64,000 bases of DNA, from assembly GCF_000259075.1 (NCBI RefSeq), contig NZ_AJKI01000002.1, forward strand, positions 62,001-126,000, read 5' to 3'. The stretch comes from Marinilabilia salmonicolor JCM 21150 (GTDB lineage Bacteria; Bacteroidota; Bacteroidia; Bacteroidales; Marinilabiliaceae). This document shows, one piece after another, positions 9,674-18,813 of the stretch (its first letter is position 1; the number at the start of each line of letters is the position of its first letter). The translations under genes were made by a program, and so were the position numbers. The notes below the pieces were generated by a model, which did not search any database, was not told the origin of the DNA, and saw nothing but the letters and a program-made list of their open reading frames with translations.

Positions 9674-9689
9674 TTACCAACAAAAGCCG

Positions 9690-11234
9690 ATGAGAACCAT
9701 AGAAGTGATGGATACCACCCTCAGGGATGGGGAGCAAACAACGGGGGTGTCATTCAACGATGCTGAGAAACTGGCCATTGCCAGATTGTTGCTGGAGGAG
9801 GTAAAGGTTGACCGCATTGAAGTTGCCTCTGCCAGGGTTTCCGACGGTGAGTTAAAGGCTGTCAAACGTCTTACCAAATGGGCTGAATCGCACAATTGCC
9901 TGGAGCGCATAGAAGTACTGGGTTTTGTGGACAACAATATTTCTCTGGCCTGGATTCAGGAAGCCGGAGGAAAAGTGTTGAATCTGCTCACCAAAGGATC
10001 CTTAAAGCACCTGACCGGGCAACTTCGAAAAACCAAAGAACAGCATCTCGAAGATATTGAAAAAGTCATTATTGAAGCTGGAAAAAGGGGAATTACTGTC
10101 AATGTGTATCTCGAGGACTGGTCCAACGGCATGTTGAATTCGCCGGAATATGTGGAGTATATGGTCAATGGTTTGTCCAGAACCAGTGTTGGCCGGATCA
10201 TGTTGCCCGATACCCTGGGAATTCTTAATCCCGACCAGACTTATGCATTTTGTAAGTCCATGACCGACAAATTTCCGGATGTTCATTTCGACTACCACTC
10301 CCATAACGACTACGATCTGGCTGTGGCAAATGTCTATTACGCAATCAAAGCAGGCGTAAAGGGCATCCACACAACAGTTAACGGTCTGGGAGAAAGAGCT
10401 GGGAATGCACCGCTGGCAAGTATTATCGGGGTGATGAATGATCACCTGAAAGTAAAAACTCAAATTGAAGAAAGTAAACTCACGAAAATATCCTCAATGG
10501 TGGAGACGTTTTCGGGGGTACGGATTCCTGCCAACAAACCGCTTACCGGCGAGAATGTATTCACTCAATGCAGCGGTGTTCATGCAGATGGAGACAATAA
10601 AGATAATCTCTACTTCAACAACCTTCTTCCGGAACGCTTTGGACGGGTGCGTCGTTATGCGCTGGGGAAGACTTCGGGAAAAGCCAATATCAAGAAGAAT
10701 CTGGAAGATTTGGGAATTGAACTCGGTCCTGAAGACATGAAAAAGGTAACAAAACGTGTTATTGAACTGGGTGACAAAAAAGAAAATGTAACTCCGGAAG
10801 ATTTACCCTATATCATTTCCGATGTTTTGAAAACCGAACAGGTGGTAAAACGCATCAAGCTGAAAAACTACCATCTGTCTTTAGTTCAGGGGTTGAAACC
10901 GGTTGCCACCGTCAGTCTCCAGATAAACAAAGAAACCTACAACGAAACCTCGGTAGGAGACGGACAGTACGACGCATTCATGAAAGCATTGTGGCTTATT
11001 TATGAAAAACTTGGCAAAGAACACCCTGTGCTTTCTGATTATGAAGTTTCCATCCCTCCGGGAGGAAAAACAGATGCTTTGGTAGAAACCGTAATTACCT
11101 GGGAATACAAAAGCCAGGAATTTAAGACCAGAGGGTTGGATGCCGACCAGACAGAGGCGGCCATCAAGGCTACCCTCAGAATGCTCAACATCATAGAAAA
11201 TAAAGAACACGGAATGGTTATCAATGGAAAATAA
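9690..11234 (+). CDS. LeuA-like acyltransferase, probable (R)-citramalate synthase
   Basis: A second HMGL-family condensing enzyme in the same cluster: [15 protein letters not shown] at the N-terminus, metal-binding FDYHSHNDYDLAVAN and TTVNGLGERAGNAPL. A LeuA-type dimer domain closes the C-terminus (about residues 385-500). Sequence around the barrel differs clearly from the LeuA at 5861. A paralogue placed beside leuCD and leuB is best explained as citramalate synthase, which condenses pyruvate with acetyl-CoA for a threonine-independent isoleucine route using LeuCD and LeuB. Homocitrate or a second isopropylmalate synthase cannot be excluded. ATG at 9690 gives 514 residues; the upstream TTG lies in a hairpin. 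Confidence 0.75.
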   Translation: MRTIEVMDTTLRDGEQTTGVSFNDAEKLAIARLLLEEVKVDRIEVASARVSDGELKAVKRLTKWAESHNCLERIEVLGFVDNNISLAWIQEAGGKVLNLLTKGSLKHLTGQLRKTKEQHLEDIEKVIIEAGKRGITVNVYLEDWSNGMLNSPEYVEYMVNGLSRTSVGRIMLPDTLGILNPDQTYAFCKSMTDKFPDVHFDYHSHNDYDLAVANVYYAIKAGVKGIHTTVNGLGERAGNAPLASIIGVMNDHLKVKTQIEESKLTKISSMVETFSGVRIPANKPLTGENVFTQCSGVHADGDNKDNLYFNNLLPERFGRVRRYALGKTSGKANIKKNLEDLGIELGPEDMKKVTKRVIELGDKKENVTPEDLPYIISDVLKTEQVVKRIKLKNYHLSLVQGLKPVATVSLQINKETYNETSVGDGQYDAFMKALWLIYEKLGKEHPVLSDYEVSIPPGGKTDALVETVITWEYKSQEFKTRGLDADQTEAAIKATLRMLNIIENKEHGMVINGK

Positions 11235-11316
11235 CCTGCCGAAGTTACGACAGAACAAAATTCACTTTTTAATCACACCTCTCAGTCTTGGCTGAGAATG
11301 TATAACAACACACCAA

Positions 11317-12384
11317 ATGAAGTTAAACATTGCTGTATTGCCCGGAGACGGAATCGGGCCGGAAATTGTGGAACAGGCAAAAAAAGCCCTGAATGCCGTA
11401 TTTACAAAAAAAGGACATGAAGCCGTATATACCGAAGGGCTTGTTGGTGCTACGGCCATCGATAAAACCGGAAACCCTTATCCGGATGAGACACATGAAC
11501 TTTGTATGAAATCAGATGCCGTTCTGTTTGGCGCCATTGGTGACCCCAAGTACGACAATGACCCCAAGGCAAAAGTGCGCCCCGAACAGGGACTGCTTGC
11601 CATGCGTAAAAAGCTTGGTTTATATGCCAACATTCGGCCCGTAGCCACGTTTCCGTCACTGCTTCACAAATCCCCATTGCGGGCCGATTTGGTCGAAGGA
11701 GCAGATTTTGTAGCTATACGTGAGCTTACAGGCGGCATCTACTTCGGACGTCCGCAAGGTCGCTCTGAAGACGGAAAAACAGCCTACGACACCAGTGTTT
11801 ATACCACCGAGGAAATTGATCGTATTACACGACTTGCCTTCGACTTTGCCATGAAACGTCTTAAAAAACTGACAGTCGTAGATAAAGCCAATGTATTGGC
11901 GACTTCACGTCTGTGGCGCGAAACCGTTCAGGCCATTGCCCCCGATTACCCGGAAGTTGAAGTGGAGTACATGTTTGTGGACAATGCTGCCATGCAACTT
12001 ATTCAGTGGCCTAAGCGCTTCGATGTAATGGTAACCGAGAATATGTTCGGAGACATCCTCACTGATGAAGCAAGTGTTATCACCGGGTCTTTAGGACTGC
12101 TCCCCTCGGCTTCCATCGGATTGCATACTTCGGTATTTGAGCCCATACACGGATCCTACCCGCAGGCAGCAGGCAAAAACATTGCCAACCCGCTGGCAAC
12201 AATCCTTTCAGGAGCATTGATGCTCGAATCGGCATTTGACCTGAAGGAAGAAGCCCAGATGATCCGGAAAGCCGTAGATGCATCTCTGGAACAGGGAAAA
12301 GTTACCGAAGATCTGGATAAGGAAAACGCAATTTCCACTTCAGACGTAGGCGACTGGATTGCAGAATACATCAAGAAAATGTAA
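11317..12384 (+). CDS. leuB: 3-isopropylmalate dehydrogenase
   Basis: NAD-dependent oxidative decarboxylase that makes the leucine keto acid, and probably 2-oxobutyrate from methylmalate. The N-terminus has [14 protein letters not shown]. The decarboxylating-dehydrogenase signature is [19 protein letters not shown], with the Mg-binding aspartates. [19 protein letters not shown] binds the adenosine of NAD. The 355 residues are standard. A small TCTCAG/CTGAGA hairpin (11280-11297) precedes it and a strong terminator follows, closing the operon. Confidence 0.96.
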   Translation: MKLNIAVLPGDGIGPEIVEQAKKALNAVFTKKGHEAVYTEGLVGATAIDKTGNPYPDETHELCMKSDAVLFGAIGDPKYDNDPKAKVRPEQGLLAMRKKLGLYANIRPVATFPSLLHKSPLRADLVEGADFVAIRELTGGIYFGRPQGRSEDGKTAYDTSVYTTEEIDRITRLAFDFAMKRLKKLTVVDKANVLATSRLWRETVQAIAPDYPEVEVEYMFVDNAAMQLIQWPKRFDVMVTENMFGDILTDEASVITGSLGLLPSASIGLHTSVFEPIHGSYPQAAGKNIANPLATILSGALMLESAFDLKEEAQMIRKAVDASLEQGKVTEDLDKENAISTSDVGDWIAEYIKKM

Positions 12385-12413
12385 ATCAGAGCCCAAAAAC
12401 CAAACGCAATGAT

Positions 12414-12446
12414 AAAAACCGGTGTCGTACAGATACCGGTTTTTTT
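12414..12446 (+). terminator. Rho-independent terminator of the ilv-leu operon
   Basis: AAAAACCGGTGTC pairs with GATACCGGTTTTT around loop GTACA. The core is nine base pairs with one G.U pair, followed by a T-run (12440-12446). It lies 30 bp after leuB. Confidence 0.9.
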
Positions 12447-12469
12447 ATGTCAAAATAAAAAAATAGCTT

Positions 12470-12477
12470 TATCTTTG
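12470..12477 (+). promoter_or_regulatory. Candidate -7 element upstream of the lipoprotein gene
   Basis: TATCTTTG matches TAnnTTTG. The implied transcription start (about 12484) lies only 9 nt before the ATG at 12493, which slightly favours the second ATG at 12514 as the real start. No clear -33 element is visible. Confidence 0.4.
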
Positions 12478-12513
12478 ATTCCCTTAATTTAAATGAAGTT
12501 TACAATAGAGCCA

Positions 12514-13683
12514 ATGAGACCTTTTATCAACATTCTTTCAATAGCTTTTTTCATCCTGACGCTTTCGGGCTGTTACAGCGACAACTACCGAATAAAGGGA
12601 ACCATCGCCAACGGCAATGACCGAACTCTGGTGCTGGAAAAAATGCAACTCGACAGAGATCTGGCCATTGACAGTGTTTCCCTGGATGAGGACGGAAGCT
12701 TTTCCTTTCATGGCGAAAAATTGGCTATCCCCACTTTTTTCAAGCTCAAATTGTCAGATAATAATTTTATTACTCTTCTGTTGGATTCCACAGAACATGT
12801 AACAGTTACAGCCGATGCCAGGAATCTTGAAAATTCCTACCGGTTGGAAGGGTCCATTGAATCAAAAAAAGTACAAATACTCAATGAAAGGTTGAAAACA
12901 CTTAGAGGCAATGTGGATAGTCTTCTTGAAGTTTACGACTCATTACCTGACCAGGGAAGCACCCAACGAAAAAATGAAATTGGCCAACAGCTCCTGATTG
13001 CTTTGGATGAGCATAAAAACTTCATAGGCTCGTTTGTCATGGACAATCCCCGCTCATTTGCCAGTTATTATGCGCTTTTCCAAAGATTGAGCGACAATAC
13101 CATGGTGCTGAATGTAATGGACAAGAAAGAACAGGTCTATTTCGCCACCATTGCGACCAGCCTTAATCTCATGTATCCCGAGTCGCCAAGAGTTAAACAA
13201 CTTTACAATTATGTGCTAAGTGCCAAAGCTCAGGAACGGAGACAAAGAATCACACAGGAACTTCAGGAAAATGCTGAAGAAACCATTCCTGAAATCAAAG
13301 AAAAGAATATACATGGAGATGAAATTGCTCTATCCTCACTAAAAGGAAAAGTTGTTCTTCTGTCATTCTGGGCCTCTTGGGACGAAGCCTCACGACGTGC
13401 CAACGATCACATGAAGAAGGTATATCAACAATATAAAGATCAGGGTTTTGAGATTTATCAGGTTTCCCTTGACAGAAGTAAAATACTGTGGGAAAACGCT
13501 GTTGTCAAAGACGAATTGCCCTGGATCAACGTGAGTGATTTACGCTATACCGACTCTTTTCCTGCACGTATTTACAACATTAACCAATTGCCCGCCAACT
13601 ACCTCATCAGCAGAGAGGGTGACATCATTGGTAAAAATCTATTCGGGCACTTACTGGAGGAAAAGATTAAAGAAGCACTATAG
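12514..13683 (+). CDS. Lipoprotein with DUF4369-like and thioredoxin-fold domains, CXXC lost
   Basis: A signal peptide (RPFINILSIAFFILTLSGC) ends in a lipobox whose Cys would be lipidated. Residues about 25-110 look like the DUF4369 beta domain (YRIKGTIANGNDRTLVLEKM). The C-terminal 140 residues have the TlpA/AhpC-TSA fold (GKVVLLSFWASWDEASRR ... QGFEIYQVSLD). Where redox-active members read WCxPC, this one has WDEASRR, with no cysteine. It therefore cannot act as a standard thiol oxidoreductase and may be structural or ligand-binding. ATG at 12493 is an alternative start seven codons upstream. Monocistronic between terminator and a remnant-bearing gap. Confidence 0.8.
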   Translation: MRPFINILSIAFFILTLSGCYSDNYRIKGTIANGNDRTLVLEKMQLDRDLAIDSVSLDEDGSFSFHGEKLAIPTFFKLKLSDNNFITLLLDSTEHVTVTADARNLENSYRLEGSIESKKVQILNERLKTLRGNVDSLLEVYDSLPDQGSTQRKNEIGQQLLIALDEHKNFIGSFVMDNPRSFASYYALFQRLSDNTMVLNVMDKKEQVYFATIATSLNLMYPESPRVKQLYNYVLSAKAQERRQRITQELQENAEETIPEIKEKNIHGDEIALSSLKGKVVLLSFWASWDEASRRANDHMKKVYQQYKDQGFEIYQVSLDRSKILWENAVVKDELPWINVSDLRYTDSFPARIYNINQLPANYLISREGDIIGKNLFGHLLEEKIKEAL

Positions 13684-13784
13684 TTCTTATTGCAATTTGT
13701 TTCTAATAGGCTTGTCCTAAATCTGACACCGATGGTCTGACGACCCCCGTTACAGAACTCAACTTTCTATCAAGAAGTGTGTAA

Positions 13785-14033
13785 ACTCTGCTAGTAACGT
13801 CGAATAAAAAAATTAAGCAGATTGGGCCCCTACTTACCAAGCCATATAATGCATTTGATGCAAATTTCAGACGGTATTATGACCATCGGGGATTCTTCGC
13901 CATCGGGAAATTGTTGGTCCAACAAGCCGGGAAAGCGGATTTGAGAAAAAAAGCATCACTGTTCAAGCGCTTTCTCCAGTGTTCGCCTTTTCGACCAAAT
14001 TATTCCGCTAATCCACAAGCAACCGGATCTTAG
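13785..14033 (+). pseudogene. Open frame without a start codon, possible gene remnant
   Basis: In the 420-bp gap between the lipoprotein and lpxH, one frame stays open for 82 codons from after TAA (13782) to TAG (14031-14033). It has plausible protein-like composition (QIGPLLTKPYNAFDANFRRY, then RKKASLFKRFLQC) but no ATG, GTG or TTG near its beginning. I do not recognise it. The preceding stretch (13711-13738, GGCTTGTCCTAAATCTGACAC) resembles the ends of some insertion sequences. A decayed mobile-element gene is a guess. Confidence 0.25.
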
Positions 14034-14039
14034 CATTTT

Positions 14040-14072
14040 TTTGGTGAATCAAATTAAAAACAGATATCTTTG
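14040..14072 (+). promoter_or_regulatory. Candidate promoter of lpxH-like gene
   Basis: TTTG (14040-14043), a 21-bp spacer and TATCTTTG (14065-14072) fit the Bacteroidetes -33/-7 pattern. The start of transcription would be about 25 nt before the TTG start codon at 14104. Confidence 0.55.
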
Positions 14073-14103
14073 TCCACTGAAATAAAAAACGGAAATTCCG
14101 GTT

Positions 14104-14859
14104 TTGGAGCAGAAAAAGAAAATATACTTTGCCTCGGATGCCCATTTGGGTGCCCCCACCATCAGCAATCATCGTGAACATGAAATGCGATTTGTGGCAT
14201 GGCTTGACCAAATCAAAGCTGATGCCCGCGAGGTTTATCTCATGGGTGATATCTTTGATTTCTGGTTTGAGTACAAACACGTGGTACCACAAGGGCACAC
14301 CCGATTCCTGGGAAAGCTGTGTGAATTGACAGACAGCGGGATTCCTGTCCACTTTTTTACCGGCAACCACGACATTTGGATATTCGATTATCTGCCCCGC
14401 GAGACAGGAGTCATCGTACACAAGGAGCCCTATTTACCGCTTATTGACGGGAAGAAATTCTTTCTGGCTCATGGCGACGGTCTCACTCCGGATGAGAAAG
14501 CATACAAAAGATTAAAAGCACTGTTCACCAACCGGATTGCCCAAAAACTTTTCAGTTGGCTGCATCCGGATCTGGGTGTCGGCATCGCCAACTTCTGGAG
14601 TCGCAAAAGCAGAGAAAACAATCAGGAATCTGAAACGGCAAAATTTCAGGGTGAAGAAAACGAATGGCTCATAAAATTTGCCAAAAACATCCTAAAAGAA
14701 AATCACTTCGACTATTTTATCTTCGGTCACCGTCATGTGGCCATCAACCTAAAAATTGCAGAAAACAGCAGAGTATGCTATCTGGGCGACTGGGTGCACC
14801 ACTTTTCGTACGCTCAATGGGACGGTGAAACGCTGGAACTGAAATACTATCAAGGATAA
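14104..14859 (+). CDS. lpxH: UDP-2,3-diacylglucosamine diphosphatase (LpxH-like)
   Basis: Calcineurin-like metallophosphatase. Metal-binding motifs appear in order: SDAHLG (about residue 11), GDIFDFWFE (about 48), GNHDIW (about 82), AHGDGL (about 122) and FGHRHVAI (about 208). The GDIFDFW motif and 251-residue length fit the Bacteroidetes relatives of LpxH, which cleave UDP-2,3-diacylglucosamine in lipid A synthesis at the inner membrane. GNHD replaces the GNRD of the enterobacterial enzyme. The start is TTG at 14104, with no in-frame ATG close by. Next to a FabH-like gene in the same orientation. Confidence 0.8.
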   Translation: MEQKKKIYFASDAHLGAPTISNHREHEMRFVAWLDQIKADAREVYLMGDIFDFWFEYKHVVPQGHTRFLGKLCELTDSGIPVHFFTGNHDIWIFDYLPRETGVIVHKEPYLPLIDGKKFFLAHGDGLTPDEKAYKRLKALFTNRIAQKLFSWLHPDLGVGIANFWSRKSRENNQESETAKFQGEENEWLIKFAKNILKENHFDYFIFGHRHVAINLKIAENSRVCYLGDWVHHFSYAQWDGETLELKYYQG

Positions 14860-14879
14860 TCAACCAATTACAAAACATC

Positions 14880-15965
14880 ATGAATACCAAAAATCTATAT
14901 TCGGTCATCACCGGATCGGGAAGCTATCTGCCCCCGGTGGTTGTTCCAAACAAAAAATTTGTGGCTCAATCGTTTTACAATGAAGACGGTACCAGAATAG
15001 AAACCCCCGGTGAGGAAATAGCAGAAAAATTTGAACAAATCACCGATATCTCTGAACGGCGAATTGCAGAAGAAAAATATACCACTTCTGATATCGCTGC
15101 CATTGCTGCAGAAAAGGCACTCGAAGATGCCGGTTTCGACCGGGAGAAACTGGATTACATCATCATCGCCCACAACCTGGGAGATATGAAAAGTGGCAGT
15201 CTCTACCCCGACATCATGCCCACACTGGCATCACGTGTCAAGAAAAAACTGGGCATAAAAAGTCATAAAGCTGTAGCCTACGATATGACTTTCGGCTGCC
15301 CGGGGTGGACACAGGCAATGATTCAGGCAAACTATTATCTCAAATCAGGAGATGCAAAAAGCGCTCTTGTCATAGGGGCCGACACCCTCAGCCGTGCCAT
15401 GGATCCACATGACCGTGATTCGATGATTTTTGCTGATGGTGCCGGTGCGGTAATACTGGAAGCTGTGGAAAGCGATGAACCTGTCGGGATGCTGAAGCAC
15501 GTTACCCGTACAGATACCGAAGAACATCTGGATCTTTTAATGATGGGAGATTCCTACAATCAGGAGTTGAGACACGATCAAAAATACGTAAAGATGCTGG
15601 GACGGAAAGTTTACAATTACGGGTTGACATACGTTCCTCTGGTTGCACAGGAATGTCTTGAGATAAACAATCTTACCCTTAAGGATGTCAGCAAAGTACT
15701 CATTCACCAGGCCAATGCAAAGATGGATGAGGCGATTCTTAAACGCATCTTCAGATTGTACGGCGAAAAGGAGGCTGATTTCAGCACCATGCCCATGACA
15801 ATACGCACCCTCGGGAACAGCAGTGTCGCCACGGTTCCGACCCTTTACGATCTGGTAACAAAAAACCAGATGGAAGGACATTCACTCAAGTCAGGAGACT
15901 ATGTAATAATGACCTCTGTAGGGGCGGGGATGAACATCAATGCTTTTATGTATAAGATGCCCTGA
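14880..15965 (+). CDS. 3-oxoacyl-ACP synthase III-like (FabH family)
   Basis: Thiolase-fold ketosynthase. The expected catalytic triad can be placed: Cys140 in TFGCPGWTQ, His276 in LIHQANAKM and Asn313 in TLGNSSVAT. The Cys context (FGCPG) and the 361-residue length differ from housekeeping FabH (about 320-335), so it could start fatty acid synthesis or make a special lipid. It follows lpxH by 20 bp, which suggests an envelope-lipid role. The exact substrate cannot be read from sequence. Confidence 0.8.
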   Translation: MNTKNLYSVITGSGSYLPPVVVPNKKFVAQSFYNEDGTRIETPGEEIAEKFEQITDISERRIAEEKYTTSDIAAIAAEKALEDAGFDREKLDYIIIAHNLGDMKSGSLYPDIMPTLASRVKKKLGIKSHKAVAYDMTFGCPGWTQAMIQANYYLKSGDAKSALVIGADTLSRAMDPHDRDSMIFADGAGAVILEAVESDEPVGMLKHVTRTDTEEHLDLLMMGDSYNQELRHDQKYVKMLGRKVYNYGLTYVPLVAQECLEINNLTLKDVSKVLIHQANAKMDEAILKRIFRLYGEKEADFSTMPMTIRTLGNSSVATVPTLYDLVTKNQMEGHSLKSGDYVIMTSVGAGMNINAFMYKMP

Positions 15966-16023
15966 GAAAATAGTCAGTAGTTTTTAGAAAGTAGTCAACA
16001 GTTAAAATTGTAATTAGCTTATA

Positions 16024-16070
16024 ATTTCTGAATAGCAGGCAGAGAGCTTCTCTATCTGCCTTTCAGAAAT
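16024..16070. terminator. Bidirectional stem-loop between convergent genes
   Basis: ATTTCTGAA (16024-16032) pairs with TTCAGAAAT (16062-16070), and inside it AGGCAGA (16037-16043) pairs with TCTGCCT (16055-16061). It lies between the FabH-like gene and ispD and includes the last ispD codons and stop (16052-16054). T-runs are short. Confidence 0.5.
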
Positions 16071-16720
16071 GCTTCAGCCACCACCAGATCGAACGGTGTG
16101 GTAATTTTCACATTCTCCCGGTTTCCCTCAACCAATGTAATTTCATAGCCGGCAGCCTCCACTACGGAAGCATCATCAGTAAAATCAGGGCTAAAAGGCA
16201 ATTCGTATGCTTTCTTCAAAACAGAGGTCCGGAAGACCTGAGGTGTCTGAATACTTCTGTAGGCATATCTGGGACGCATTTCACTATTGTTTCCATCCAC
16301 TTTACGAATAGAATCAACCAACTCCACCACCGGAATGACGGCGCCGTATTTTTGTGCCGTATGAAAACAGCGTTCAATAGTTTCAGGAGTAACAAACGGG
16401 CGCACCCCATCATGCACAGCAACCATTTGTCCGGAAACAGCATCCAATCCGTTCTTTACACTGTGGTAACGGGTTTCGCCTCCGCGTATAAGTTGATGAC
16501 GCACTTGAAAATCATATTTACGACAAAGCGCTTTCCAATAGGAAAACTGATCTTCGGGCAAGACTAAAATTATCTCCATTGATTCATTATAGCCGTAAAA
16601 CTGTTCCATCGTATGCATCAACACCGGCCGTCCTCCAACAGGAATAAACTGTTTTGGAATATCCTGCCCCATACGAAGGCCTCTACCTCCAGCTACTATG
16701 ATTACCGACCTCTCTAACAT
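16052..16720 (-). CDS. ispD: 2-C-methyl-D-erythritol 4-phosphate cytidylyltransferase
   Basis: Third step of the MEP isoprenoid pathway, making CDP-methylerythritol from CTP. The nucleotidyltransferase motif AGGRGLRMGQDIPKQF covers about residues 10-25. MVAVHDGVRPFVTPETIERCF is the family core, and FTDDASVVEAAGYEITLVEG contains the TDDA motif near the C-terminus. The 222 residues are standard. On the minus strand a TATATTTG element (16743-16750) lies just upstream. IspH of the same pathway is encoded at 55.8 kb. Confidence 0.95.
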   Translation of the reverse strand: MLERSVIIVAGGRGLRMGQDIPKQFIPVGGRPVLMHTMEQFYGYNESMEIILVLPEDQFSYWKALCRKYDFQVRHQLIRGGETRYHSVKNGLDAVSGQMVAVHDGVRPFVTPETIERCFHTAQKYGAVIPVVELVDSIRKVDGNNSEMRPRYAYRSIQTPQVFRTSVLKKAYELPFSPDFTDDASVVEAAGYEITLVEGNRENVKITTPFDLVVAEAFLKGR

Positions 16721-16742
16721 ATCAACTTTTTAACAATAAGAA

Positions 16743-16750
16743 CAAATATA
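16743..16750 (-). promoter_or_regulatory. Candidate -7 element of ispD
   Basis: CAAATATA on the plus strand reads TATATTTG on the minus strand, matching TAnnTTTG, 22 bp before the ispD start codon. No convincing -33 element was seen. Confidence 0.4.
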
Positions 16751-16914
16751 ACCAATCCCTGGGAAATTCCCTTATTTAATCGGCACTTCAGACAACCCAA
16801 CTCTTTGATTTATTGTGATAAAAAACAACAAAAACTTAAAAAAGAAAAAAGAATCAAACCCTAAAAAGGAAATATCGTAAGCGTTTCTGTACAATTTTTT
16901 GAACATGGGTTATT

Positions 16915-18759
16915 ATGGGTTTAAATTTTACTTCACTCAATCGCTTTAAGCGATTAAGAGACCAGTTATTGGTTTCATTCGGAATCCTGATTGCAGCGAT
17001 CATTATCATCCAATCAGTCATCAGTTACTCCACAGTCAAAAGCACGTTGCTGGAAGATGTCCGAGAAAAACAGCTTACGGCATTTGTTCAGGCGGCACAA
17101 AGCGACCTAAGAACGCAACTGGAAAAGGGCATGGAAACCTCCATGGCTCTGGCCGATGACCCGCTGCTTATCAAGTGGTTTCAGTCATCTGAAGAAGATA
17201 CAACACTCGGGCAGTTGGCATTAAGCAAAATTGATATGTTTGCCGAAAAAATGGGATATCCATCTTCATTTGCTGTCAACAAATTTACCGGCAACTATTA
17301 CACAGAAAACTTCAAATTAATCGACACCGTTGATCCCGGTGATGAGGACGATTCCTGGTTTTTTCATTCTCTGGAATCAGGACAGAAGAGTGCCCTGAGT
17401 TACGATTACAACGCAGAATTGAATCAGACTCTGTTTTTTTACAATGTTCTGATGGGTAACCCCGAAAATCCGGTAGGTATTGCAGGTGTCGGAGTTAATC
17501 CCACGGCCATTGTAGATGTTTTCAACAGCAAAAAAATCACCGAAAACAGTCTGATGTGGATGGTGGATCCAAACGGGAAAATCCTTATTTCAGGAGATGA
17601 AGGGGAGATAAACAGCAACATCTCTGCAATCCTGACACCTGAACTGACAAATCAATTGATTGGAAAAGAGGAGTCCGTTATGTCCACTGGTCATGAATTC
17701 AATGGAGAAACCTACGAGATGGTATCCATGCCGGTTGGAAACACCGGATTAACCACCATATTGGTGGCTCCCACCACAGAATTGCTGGCCATCATTCAAC
17801 CCATTAAAACCACCAGCATCATTCTGAGTATTATATTTCTTACCATCACCATATTTGTGGTTTTGTGGCTTGCCGGAAATATTACTGCACCTTTGGTGGA
17901 GATTTCTTCACTGGCAAGACAGTTTGCCGACGGGAACCTGACAGGAACCATCCGAGGCTCCTTTGCAGCACGTAAAGACGAGTTGGGGCAGTTGGCCAAT
18001 GCATTTGGTGCCATGAAAGATGAGATATCAAAGATGATTCATCAGGCCATGAATGCAGCAGAGACTGTGCATGTGGGTAGTGAAGAGATGAACAATTCAG
18101 CGGCTTCACTCTCGGAAAGCGCCACCGAACAAGCCAGTTCCACTGAGGAGTTATCCGCATCCATGCAACAGATGAGTTCTAACATCAGTCAGAATGCAGA
18201 CAATGCACGACAAACGGAAAGACTGGTTTCGGAAGCTGCCGGAGATGCCCAGAACGGAGAAAAGATCCTCAGGGAAGCCGTGAAAGCAATCGAGAACATT
18301 TACGAAAGCGTTGTTCTCATCGAAGATGTAGCCCGTCAGACAAATATCCTTTCACTTAACGCAGCCATTGAAGCAGCCAGAGCAGGAGAGCAGGGACGTG
18401 GATTTGCAGTGGTAGCTGCAGAGGTGAGAAAGCTTGCAGAACGAAGCCGGGTAAATGCTTCCAAGATCAATCAGTTGTCAACCAACAGTGTAGATAACGC
18501 CCGGAATGCCATGCAGATATTTGTCGATTTGTTACCTAAAATCAACAAATCCAACGAACTTGTGCTCGAAATAGCATCTGCATCTAAAGAGCAGGATGCA
18601 GGCGCCACACAAATCAATAATGCCCTGATGGAACTGGATAAGGTTTCGCAAATGAACGCACAAACATCCGAAAACATCAATGGAATGGCTCATGAGTTTT
18701 CAGAAGAAATTGAAAATCTTCGAAAAGCCATTAGTTATTTCAGCATTGACCAGAAGTAA
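16915..18759 (+). CDS. Methyl-accepting chemotaxis protein (orphan)
   Basis: Transmembrane chemoreceptor. One membrane segment lies near residues 17-40, a periplasmic Cache-like sensor spans about 40-295, and a second membrane segment spans about 297-320. A HAMP domain follows ([20 protein letters not shown]). The cytoplasmic coiled coil carries the CheA/CheW-interacting hairpin with [20 protein letters not shown]. It ends SYFSIDQK without a CheR/CheB-tethering pentapeptide. The 614 residues are typical. No che or flagellar gene is within the window. The ATG at 16915 follows a 195-bp gap; a strong terminator follows the stop. Confidence 0.92.
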   Translation: MGLNFTSLNRFKRLRDQLLVSFGILIAAIIIIQSVISYSTVKSTLLEDVREKQLTAFVQAAQSDLRTQLEKGMETSMALADDPLLIKWFQSSEEDTTLGQLALSKIDMFAEKMGYPSSFAVNKFTGNYYTENFKLIDTVDPGDEDDSWFFHSLESGQKSALSYDYNAELNQTLFFYNVLMGNPENPVGIAGVGVNPTAIVDVFNSKKITENSLMWMVDPNGKILISGDEGEINSNISAILTPELTNQLIGKEESVMSTGHEFNGETYEMVSMPVGNTGLTTILVAPTTELLAIIQPIKTTSIILSIIFLTITIFVVLWLAGNITAPLVEISSLARQFADGNLTGTIRGSFAARKDELGQLANAFGAMKDEISKMIHQAMNAAETVHVGSEEMNNSAASLSESATEQASSTEELSASMQQMSSNISQNADNARQTERLVSEAAGDAQNGEKILREAVKAIENIYESVVLIEDVARQTNILSLNAAIEAARAGEQGRGFAVVAAEVRKLAERSRVNASKINQLSTNSVDNARNAMQIFVDLLPKINKSNELVLEIASASKEQDAGATQINNALMELDKVSQMNAQTSENINGMAHEFSEEIENLRKAISYFSIDQK

Positions 18760-18772
18760 AACAAAACTGATA

Positions 18773-18813
18773 ACAACAAAAAAAGCCGCTTTTTGCGGCT
18801 TTTTTTTGTTGTT
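18773..18813. terminator. Bidirectional terminator between the chemoreceptor gene and ppa
   Basis: AACAACAAAAAAAGCCGC pairs with GCGGCTTTTTTTTGTTGTT around a T5 loop. A and T tracts on both sides allow it to act in both directions. Its 3' end touches the ppa stop codon at 18812. Confidence 0.9.

Noticed and set aside
9651-9689. TTG start giving 13 extra residues to the citramalate synthase-like protein
   Set aside because: The start lies in the loop of a perfect stem-loop and the extra residues precede the conserved family N-terminus.
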